Under the pieces are notes generated by a model. That model did not search any database, was not told where the DNA came from, and saw nothing but the letters and a program-made list of their open reading frames with translations. A stretch of 64,000 bases of DNA. Source: Amorphoplanes friuliensis DSM 7358. Lineage in GTDB: Bacteria; Actinomycetota; Actinomycetes; Mycobacteriales; Micromonosporaceae. The stretch covers positions 3,758,001 to 3,822,000 of the forward strand of contig NC_022657.1 of NCBI RefSeq assembly GCF_000494755.1. The letters are read 5' to 3'. The position numbers were made by a program, and so were the translations under genes. This document shows positions 58,029-64,000 of the stretch, piece by piece; the stretch's first letter is position 1; the number at the start of each line of letters is the position of its first letter.

Positions 58029-59924
58029 TCACCCGGCGCAGGTCGTCCCGCCGAGCGTGAAGGAGTCCGGCGCCACGTTGGTGCCGGTCCACGTGCCGAG
58101 GAAGCCGGCCGACACCGAACCACCGGGGGCGATCGTGGCGTTCCAGGCGGCGTTGGTGAGCGTGACGTCTGCTCCCGTCTGCCGGTAGGTAGTGTTCCAG
58201 GCCTGGGTGATCCGCTGCCCCGACGGGAACGACCAGGCCAGCGCCCAGCCGGTCAGCGGGGTCGTGCCGGTGTTCGTGAGCCGCACGTCGCCCTGGAAAC
58301 CGCCGGGCCAGCTGCCGGTCACCCGGTAGGCGACCGAGCACGGCGCGCCGGCCGGGGTGAGGCGGGACGGATCCACCACACCCCAGTACGCCTGTTTGGC
58401 CTGCAGCCGCGTGTCGAACAGCAGCGGGGCGTCCTTGCGGGTCACCGGGAACGTGTCGAGCCAGGTGTTGTCGTCGGCCAGCCCCCACAGGGTCACCGAG
58501 GTGATGTCGGCGGCGTAGCGGCGGAACAACGCGAACAGGTCGCGGTAGGCGTACGCCTGGGCGAGGAGACGGTCGGCGGGCGGGACCTCGAAGGTCTCGG
58601 TGCTGTCGCGGTAGATGCTCACGTCGAGCTCGGTGATCTGCTGCTCGATGCCGAGCGGGACGAACTTCCGCAGCATCGCCTCGGTCTCGGCGATGGTCGG
58701 CCAGCCCACGTTGACGTGCATCTGGTGTCCCACACCGTCGATCGGTACGCCCTCGCCCCTCAGCTGGGCGACCAGGTCGTACAGCGCGTCCCGTTTGGCC
58801 GGCACGTTCGTGTTGTAGTCGTTGATGATCAGCGTGGCCTGCGGTGCGACCTCCCGCGCCACCCTGAAGGCCGTCCGGATGTAGTCCAGCCCCGTGATCT
58901 CGTACCAGGTGCTGCGGCGCATCCCGTCCGCCTGGCTCTCGTCGATCACCTCGTTGACCACGTCCCAGGTCGCGATGTCGTCGCCGTAGTGGGCGGCGAC
59001 GTTGCGGATGTGGTTCTCCAGGCGCGAGAGCAGCAGGGCCTTGTCCGCCGCGGTCGCCGTCATCGGCTCACCGTCGGCGCCGGTGAAGACCCAGGCCGGC
59101 GTCTGGTTGTGCCAGACCAGGGTGTGGCCGCGCACGGCCAGCCCGTGGGCTTTCGCGTACGCGAGGAGCGGATCCGCCTGCGCATAGGTGAACGAGTTCT
59201 CGGCCGGCTCGGTGGCATCCCACTTGAGGGCGTTGCCCGGCGTGACCGAGGTGAAGTGCCGGGCGAGCAGCTCGCCGTGCACACCGAGCGTCTCCGCGGC
59301 CGTGATCGCGGCGCCCACCGGGAATTCCGTGACGACGTCGCGGATCCGGGGGATGTCGGTCTGGATCGGCAGCGCGGGCACGTAGGAGACCACGAAGTCG
59401 TCGACGTGGAACGAGGCGGTGGTCGTCGTCTCCGCGTAGACCCGCAGGAAGTCGACGTCCGTGGCGAGCGTGTACCGGCCGCTCAGACTGGTCCACCCGT
59501 CGGCCGTCACCGCGGTGTTCCCCACGACCTGGTCGTAGCTCGCCGTCCCGTCCGTCCGGCGCTCCACGCTGAGCCGCGCATCGTCCGCGGGGGTGCCGGC
59601 CGCGAGGCGTACCCAGACCGTGAACGTGTACTGCGTGCCCTTCTCGACGACGTCGAGGAGGTCGAGGGACGGGCCCTCCCAGGTCGCCGTCCGCCCGGTG
59701 ACCGCCAGACTGCCGTCGCCCCCGTGCGCCACGACGTCGCTCGCGGCGACGGTCTCCCCGCCCCGCGCCGACCAGCCCTGCGTCGTCGAGTCCTCGAAGT
59801 CGCTGGTGACGACGGTGACGGGTGCGGGGTCCACCGCAGCGGCGGCGGGGCCGGCGACCACCACGGTGGCCGGCAGGGTGGCCAGCAGGGTCAGGGCGGC
59901 GACGGATATCCGGGTCAGGCGCAT
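58029..59924 (-). CDS. Endo-1,4-beta-xylanase (GH10) with CBMs
   Basis: A 631-residue secreted xylanase. The signal MRLTRISVAALTLLATLPAT ends near AAAA (residue 30). Residues ~38-180 are a CBM4/9-like carbohydrate-binding module. The GH10 barrel (~195-520) has the acid/base Glu325 in DVVNEVIDES and the nucleophile Glu432 in ITELDVSI, plus WDATEPAENSFTYAQAD and GHTLVWHNQTPAW. The C-terminal CBM2 (Cys529 to Cys629, VAYRVTGSWPGGFQGDVRLTN) binds cellulose or xylan. It degrades plant xylan outside the cell. A CebR-type box lies 44 nt upstream. Confidence 0.95.
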   Translation of the reverse strand: MRLTRISVAALTLLATLPATVVVAGPAAAAVDPAPVTVVTSDFEDSTTQGWSARGGETVAASDVVAHGGDGSLAVTGRTATWEGPSLDLLDVVEKGTQYTFTVWVRLAAGTPADDARLSVERRTDGTASYDQVVGNTAVTADGWTSLSGRYTLATDVDFLRVYAETTTTASFHVDDFVVSYVPALPIQTDIPRIRDVVTEFPVGAAITAAETLGVHGELLARHFTSVTPGNALKWDATEPAENSFTYAQADPLLAYAKAHGLAVRGHTLVWHNQTPAWVFTGADGEPMTATAADKALLLSRLENHIRNVAAHYGDDIATWDVVNEVIDESQADGMRRSTWYEITGLDYIRTAFRVAREVAPQATLIINDYNTNVPAKRDALYDLVAQLRGEGVPIDGVGHQMHVNVGWPTIAETEAMLRKFVPLGIEQQITELDVSIYRDSTETFEVPPADRLLAQAYAYRDLFALFRRYAADITSVTLWGLADDNTWLDTFPVTRKDAPLLFDTRLQAKQAYWGVVDPSRLTPAGAPCSVAYRVTGSWPGGFQGDVRLTNTGTTPLTGWALAWSFPSGQRITQAWNTTYRQTGADVTLTNAAWNATIAPGGSVSAGFLGTWTGTNVAPDSFTLGGTTCAG

Positions 59925-59962
59925 GGCGGGGGATCCTCACGACGAGACAGTGACGCTCATCG

Positions 59963-60583
59963 TTACATGGGAGCGCTCCCAAGCCAACCGTTCTCCCGCG
60001 CGACGGTCGCCGCTGCGGCCCGGCTGGGCACGCCGAGCTTGGTCGTGATGGCCGTCAGGTGATTGCGGACGGTGCCGGGGGAGAGCCGCAGCCGCCGGGC
60101 GACCACACTCACCGGCACGTCCGGCTCGGCGTGCCGGAGCACCTCCAGCTCACGCTCGGTCAGCGGGCAGGCGGGCAGGCTCAGCGCCTCCGCGGCCAGA
60201 GCCGGATCGACGTACCGGCCGCCGCCGTGCACCCGGCGGATGACGTCGGCGAGGGCGCCACCCGGAGAACCCTTGGGCAGGAAACCTTTGGCGCCGGCGG
60301 CCAGCGCCCGCGGGATCTGGGCCGGCCGGCCGCGCCCGGTGAGGATCACCACCGCGCACCCCGGCAGAACCCGTCGAAGCTCAGCGGTCGCCTCCAGACC
60401 GTCGAGTGCGGGCATCTGCAGATCGAGGACGGCCACGTCGGGCCGGTGCGCCAGGGCCTGGGTGATCGCCGTACGCCCGTCCGCGGCCTGGGCGACCACC
60501 TCCAGATCCGGCTCGAGCCCGAGCAGGGCCGCCACGGCGACACGGATGAGTTCCTCGTCGTCGGCGAGCAGCACACGGATCAC
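59963..60583 (-). CDS. NarL/LuxR-family response regulator
   Basis: A 206-residue regulator. The receiver domain begins MIRVLLADDEELIRVAVAALL with the phosphorylated Asp in VAVLDLQMPALDG and Lys in GFLPKGSPG. The LuxR helix-turn-helix is LTERELEVLRHAEPDVPVSVVARRLRLSPGTVRNHLTAI. GTG 60583 overlaps the kinase stop as GTGA, so both are translated from one transcript. Its 3' end holds the xylanase CebR box. The target genes are unknown. Confidence 0.93.
   Translation of the reverse strand: MIRVLLADDEELIRVAVAALLGLEPDLEVVAQAADGRTAITQALAHRPDVAVLDLQMPALDGLEATAELRRVLPGCAVVILTGRGRPAQIPRALAAGAKGFLPKGSPGGALADVIRRVHGGGRYVDPALAAEALSLPACPLTERELEVLRHAEPDVPVSVVARRLRLSPGTVRNHLTAITTKLGVPSRAAAATVARENGWLGSAPM
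59968..59981. promoter_or_regulatory. CebR-type operator upstream of the xylanase
   Basis: TGGGAGCGCTCCCA is the exact consensus of the cellobiose-responsive CebR operator of actinomycetes. It sits 44 nt before the xylanase start and, at the same time, inside the last codons of the response regulator gene. A CebR protein is not encoded in this window. Confidence 0.85.
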
Positions 60584-61695
60584 GGCGTCGAGCGTACGAC
60601 GGCCTCGACGGTGAAGGTGCCGTCCGCCGCGCGGGTGCGCAGCTGTCCACCGTGCTCCGCCAGCCGCTCGGCGAGTCCGCGCAGGCCGTGACTGTGGGCG
60701 TCCGGGGTGGCGGCACCCGCGCCGTCGTTGACCACTGTGAGGCGTACGCCCCCGGCGCTGTCCTCGACGTCGATCGTGCACCAGGTCGCCGCGCTGTGCC
60801 GCAGCAGGTTCGTCGAGGCCTCCCGGAGCACCGCCGCGAGCACCGCGGCGCCCGGCCCGGGCAGCTCGCCGGCCGGCGTGGTCACCGTGCAGCGCACCCC
60901 GGAGGAGACCAGCACCCGCTCGATCGCCGACACCTGCTCGCGCAGATCCACCTCGCGGTAGCCGTGCACCACCTCGCGGAGCTCGGTCAGGGCCGTGGCG
61001 GCGATCCGGCGTACCTCGGCGGCCTCCGCACCGGCGCGACCGGCGTCGGAGGGCGCCAGCCGCTCGGCCAGCTCGGCCTTGAGGGCGATGACGGACAACC
61101 GGTGGCCGAGCAGATCGTGCACGTCGCGGGCGAAACGCAGCCGCTCCTCGGTCGCGGCGAGCTGCGCCTGCGCGCTGCGGCCCTCCTCGGCTTGGAGCAG
61201 CAGGTCCCAGAACCACACGTGCAGCCCGTTGATCGCGGCGATCCCCGAGCCGAACCCGACCGTGATGAGCACCGTGTCCACCACGGACCCCGGTGAGATC
61301 ACCACGGAGATCACCGCGACCAGCGTGCACAACAGTGCCGCGGCCACCTTCCCCGTGAGCACCGGCACGATCCCGACGATGCACGCCGCCAGCCAGGCCC
61401 AGCTCGGCCAGCTGTCACCGAGCGGACCGACCAGCGGCACCGACACGAGCGACGCGCCCGCGAAGACCACGATCGACCGGCGCCGTGCCCGCTCACTGAT
61501 CCACGGCGTGACCAATGCCCGCAGCACCACCGCCTGCGCGACGGCGAACAGCACGATGCCCGTCAGGCCCCACACCACCCGCGCCTGGTCCGGCTCCCGC
61601 CCGAGCCCGATGGCCGGCATGAACCACGCCGCCGCCGCGTTGGTCGCCAGCACCACGAGGGTGACGACCCGGACCCGCCTCAGACGCCGATGCAT
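60580..61695 (-). CDS. NarL-type sensor histidine kinase
   Basis: A 371-residue membrane sensor. Five to six spans in the first ~155 residues (for example VRVVTLVVLATNAAAAWFM and FAVAQAVVLRALVTPW) precede the HisKA_3 dimerisation helix with the phosphorylated His in ERLRFARDVHDLLGHRLSVIALKAELAE. The HATPase has N in LREASTNLLRHSA and the loop VNDGAG...SHGLRGLAERLAEHGGQL. It signals to the coupled response regulator. No recognisable outer sensor domain, so it may sense the membrane itself. Confidence 0.93.
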   Translation of the reverse strand: MHRRLRRVRVVTLVVLATNAAAAWFMPAIGLGREPDQARVVWGLTGIVLFAVAQAVVLRALVTPWISERARRRSIVVFAGASLVSVPLVGPLGDSWPSWAWLAACIVGIVPVLTGKVAAALLCTLVAVISVVISPGSVVDTVLITVGFGSGIAAINGLHVWFWDLLLQAEEGRSAQAQLAATEERLRFARDVHDLLGHRLSVIALKAELAERLAPSDAGRAGAEAAEVRRIAATALTELREVVHGYREVDLREQVSAIERVLVSSGVRCTVTTPAGELPGPGAAVLAAVLREASTNLLRHSAATWCTIDVEDSAGGVRLTVVNDGAGAATPDAHSHGLRGLAERLAEHGGQLRTRAADGTFTVEAVVRSTP

Positions 61696-61803
61696 CGCTC
61701 GATCGTAGGAGCCGCAGGCGTCGCCGGACCCATGACAAGTTCACGGTCCGGCCATGACACCACGCCGGTGCCGCCTGCCCGCGAACCGCCGCACGCTCCC
61801 ACC

Positions 61804-62562
61804 ATGAGACATTTCCTGCGCCACCTGGCCGAGATGATCATCGCGATGGTCGTCGGCATGGTTGTCCTCGCCCCGTTCTGGCCCCTGCCCACCGACCGTC
61901 CCGACGTGGCTTCGTTCGTGATGGCCACGAACATGTCCGTCGCCATGGCGGTCTGGATGTGGCACCGCGGCCACAGCGCCCGCGCCACCGCGGAGATGAC
62001 CGCGGCGATGTACGCGTCGTTCCTCGTCTTCCTGATCCCGTGGTGGGCCGGCCTGCTCCCGCCCGCGGCCGTCCTGACCGGCGGCCACGTCCTGATGGTC
62101 CCGGCGATGATCCTGACCATGCTCCACCGCCGGGCCGAATACACCGCGCCGCACCCCGCCGTCGAACGCACCGGGTTGCTCGCCCGCTGGCCGACGGTGC
62201 TGGCCGTGCTCATGACCATCGACGTGATCGTCGAGCCTCAGAGCATGGCACCGTGGACACTGCTGGTGCTGGCTTTCGCGTACGTCGCCATCGGGGCGGT
62301 GCGGGGCACGCTGCGGCCCCGGCGGACGCTGGTGGTGCAGGTGGCGGCGCTGGTCGCGTACCTGGTGCTGCTGGCCGCGGCCCTGACCGCCGGGCCGGTC
62401 CTGAGCGTCGTGCTGGTGGGCTCGGGCTGGCTGGCCCACGCCGGCTGGGACCTGTGGCACCACCGCCACAACGCTGTCGTCCCGCGCGCCTTCGCCGAAT
62501 GGTGCGGTGTCCTCGACGCCATCACCGGCATCTCGGTCCTCACCTACGCCGCCACCCTGTGA
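61804..62562 (+). CDS. Multi-span membrane protein, unknown function
   Basis: A 252-residue protein from ATG 61804 with about eight spans. It starts MRHFLRHLAEMIIAMVVGMVV. Two halves: four spans through MATNMSVAMAVWMWHRGHSARATAEMTAAMYASFLVFLIPWW and GGHVLMVPAMILTMLHRR, then four through LAVLMTIDVIVEPQSMA, LVVQVAALVAYLVLLA, VLVGSGWLAHAGWDLWHHRH. Many Met and His in the spans suggest metal or proton handling, but that is a guess. No named family recognised. It is divergent from the kinase gene. Confidence 0.75.
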   Translation: MRHFLRHLAEMIIAMVVGMVVLAPFWPLPTDRPDVASFVMATNMSVAMAVWMWHRGHSARATAEMTAAMYASFLVFLIPWWAGLLPPAAVLTGGHVLMVPAMILTMLHRRAEYTAPHPAVERTGLLARWPTVLAVLMTIDVIVEPQSMAPWTLLVLAFAYVAIGAVRGTLRPRRTLVVQVAALVAYLVLLAAALTAGPVLSVVLVGSGWLAHAGWDLWHHRHNAVVPRAFAEWCGVLDAITGISVLTYAATL

Positions 62563-62720
62563 CCGGTCGTTGCTGTGCTTGCCACCGCCGGGTAGCGTGT
62601 GGACCACGGCAGACGGAAGCCGAGTCGCATGGATCTCCCGGTCGAGATCCAGTCGGTGACTAAAGGGTCCAAGATCCTCCAGCACGGCACAGGAACACCA
62701 GGCGCCATCCATCTCGATTG

Positions 62721-62738
62721 CCGTTGGCCGGGCAACGG
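62721..62738. promoter_or_regulatory. Inverted repeat before the small membrane gene
   Basis: CCGTTG and CAACGG are 6-bp arms around a 6-nt spacer, ending 14 nt before ATG 62753. A second hairpin, GGATCTC-N6-GAGATCC (62631-62650), lies upstream. Both are in the 190-nt gap after the membrane protein gene and could be operator or RNA structures. Confidence 0.4.
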
Positions 62739-62752
62739 AACGGGAGTGGATC

Positions 62753-62980
62753 ATGCCCACCTTCGACCTCGCCACGCTGCCGGCCACTCTGGTCCGGCCT
62801 CTCGTCGTGGCCATCGTCTATCTGCCGATCGTCCTGGTCACGCTGTTCGCCTGCCTGGTCCTGCTGGTGGCGATCGTCCTGCCGGCCACCCACGGTGACT
62901 TCGCGCTGAAGACCCTGTCCCTGCTCCGCAAGTGGAGTGCCGACGCGTTGCGGGACACCCGAGTGGCGCGCCGGTCATGA
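62753..62980 (+). CDS. Small membrane protein coupled to caspase-fold gene
   Basis: A 75-residue protein, ATG 62753 with GGGAG 8 nt before. Residues ~15-45 form one long or two close membrane helices (LVVAIVYLPIVLVTLFACLV). The C-terminus is soluble and basic (FALKTLSLLRKWSADALRDTRVARRS). Its stop lies inside the ATGA overlap with the caspase-fold gene, a strong sign that the two proteins work together, perhaps as a membrane anchor or pore with a protease-like regulator. Confidence 0.75.
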   Translation: MPTFDLATLPATLVRPLVVAIVYLPIVLVTLFACLVLLVAIVLPATHGDFALKTLSLLRKWSADALRDTRVARRS

Positions 62981-64000
62981 CACCGAAGACGATCAGCGCG
63001 CGGGCCCGGCGGCGGGCCCGCTACACCGGCGAGACGTACGCCCAGGCCCGCGACGCGGTGCTGCGGCTGACCGCCGCCGGAGCCACCGCTCTGCCCGAGG
63101 CGCACAACGCCGCCCAGCAGCGGCTCGAGTCGCGGATCATGTCGGCGATCCTGAGCCGCCCGGCGCCGGCCGGCCTGCTCCCGGTGCGGGCGGTGCGCCC
63201 GTTCGGCGACGGGATCGAGCTGCTCATCACCGAGGGTCTGACCGAGCCGTTCTGCGGTGACGTCTTCGCTCCGCTCGACGGCTTCACGGCCCGGCCCCGC
63301 GGCCACGCGATCGAGGTGTCCGACGCGGCGTCGTCGGCCCGGGTCCTGCTGCGGAACCTGTCGCTGCGCCGGTACCGCACCGCGGTGGCCGCCGGGTCGG
63401 ACGAGCCGGCCTCGGTCGATCCCGCGCGGCAGGGCGAGGTCAGCGCGATGTTGCGGCGTCTCGCGCTGCTGGACGAGCCGGACGTGGCCGGCTGGGCCTC
63501 GGACTGGTTCCGGTGGGTTGCGCGGCTCTCCGCCGAGCCGGCCCGGCAGCCCGGTGAGCAGCTGGTCGCCATGCTGGCTGATCCGTTGTTCGGGTGTGCG
63601 GTCTCGGGTGTCGACGGGCTGGAGAACGTGCGGCGTCGCCGTCTCGCACCGTTCCGGGCCCCGGCGCCGCGCCGTCGCCGGGTCTTCGCCCTGATGGTCG
63701 GCATCGACCGGTACCTCGGGCCGATGCCGGCGCTGAGAGGGTGCCGCAACGACATCGAGGCAGCGATAAGCCATCTGCGCGGCATTATCCCCGACGACCT
63801 GCACGTTGTTGCTCTCTATGACGAGCAGGCGACCCGGGCTGCTGTGCTGGCGGGATTCCACGATCACCTGGGCCAGGCGGGTCAGGGCGACAGCGTCCTG
63901 TTCTGGTTCTCGGGCAGTGGCTCGCAGGCGCAGTCACCCCTCGACCCCGGCCCGGTCCAGACTCTGGTGTGCTCGGACAGCCGTGTCGATGACGTGCCGG
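62977..64000 (+). CDS. Caspase-fold (C14-like) protein, cut by window edge
   Basis: ATG 62977, open to the right edge; at least 341 residues. An N-terminal helical region (RARYTGETYAQARDAVLRLTA, then about 190 residues without a known family) precedes a clan CD peptidase core: FALMVGIDRYLGPMPALRGCRNDIEAAISHL, LYDEQATRAAVLAGFHDHL and SVLFWFSGSGSQ. In metacaspases and paracaspases the last motif is S-G-H-G-S-Q with the catalytic His. Here the codon is AGT, so Ser replaces His and the site appears dead. The Cys loop lies beyond the window. It is translationally coupled to the small membrane gene. Confidence 0.85.
   Translation, partial: MTPKTISARARRRARYTGETYAQARDAVLRLTAAGATALPEAHNAAQQRLESRIMSAILSRPAPAGLLPVRAVRPFGDGIELLITEGLTEPFCGDVFAPLDGFTARPRGHAIEVSDAASSARVLLRNLSLRRYRTAVAAGSDEPASVDPARQGEVSAMLRRLALLDEPDVAGWASDWFRWVARLSAEPARQPGEQLVAMLADPLFGCAVSGVDGLENVRRRRLAPFRAPAPRRRRVFALMVGIDRYLGPMPALRGCRNDIEAAISHLRGIIPDDLHVVALYDEQATRAAVLAGFHDHLGQAGQGDSVLFWFSGSGSQAQSPLDPGPVQTLVCSDSRVDDVP

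Overview
The window looks like chromosomal DNA of a filamentous, plant-polysaccharide-degrading actinomycete. The support is very high GC, strong G/C bias at third codon positions, many GTG starts, Tat-type signal peptides, a SigB/SigF-type sigma factor, an anti-sigma ATPase/STAS pair, and secreted xylanase and pectinesterase. Gene style and the carbohydrate repertoire suggest Micromonosporaceae (Actinoplanes-like); that placement is inference. I saw no tRNA, rRNA, CRISPR, transposase or phage gene.

Layout. 1-1.1 kb: the cut end of a membrane protein, a DUF427 protein and a small membrane protein. 1.4-6.6 kb: an ECF-type sigma factor, a small companion protein, a cytoplasmic subtilisin (S8) and a TPR-CHAT caspase-like peptidase. 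This looks like one functional locus and is the best candidate here for a poorly described system. 6.6-9.1 kb: a lipoprotein, then about 1 kb of degenerate ~33-bp tandem repeats with a higher-order period near 130 bp. 9.2-24.5 kb: housekeeping and stress genes: two GNAT acetyltransferases, a VHL-beta-domain protein, PhoX phosphatase, a GlxA-type regulator divergent from a DJ-1/PfpI protein, an ATPase/STAS pair, a class V PLP enzyme, an AraC regulator divergent from an SDR, topoisomerase IB, DUF6766 and a SigB-family sigma factor. 24.6-37.6 kb: secreted proteins (beta-helix protein, ricin-type lectin plus SGNH hydrolase, tripeptidyl-peptidase-like hydrolase, FG-GAP protein, pectinesterase) mixed with LacI and XRE regulators, a Ser/Thr kinase and a TSUP transporter. 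37.6-45.0 kb: a catabolic cluster of HMG-CoA-lyase-like enzyme, GntR, CoA-transferase, hydantoinase A and B and a cysteine hydrolase. 45-57 kb: a sugar-use locus (GH3, ROK regulator, ABC binding protein and two permeases, GH95, GH42). 57.1-62.6 kb: a GAF protein, GH10 xylanase and a NarL-type two-component system. 62.7-64 kb: a small membrane protein coupled to a caspase-fold protein that runs off the window.

How the genes work together. Several carbohydrate genes carry clear palindromic operators. A 25-bp inverted repeat sits between the ROK gene and the ABC operon, and a close relative sits between GH95 and GH42, which ties these genes into one regulon. A CebR-type box lies in front of the xylanase, and LacI-type palindromes lie in front of the pectinesterase and GH3 genes. 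The ABC operon has no ATPase gene, so it probably uses a shared MsiK-like ATPase encoded elsewhere. Genes are packed tightly: many same-strand neighbours overlap by ATGA or GTGA, and nine convergent pairs overlap at their 3' ends.
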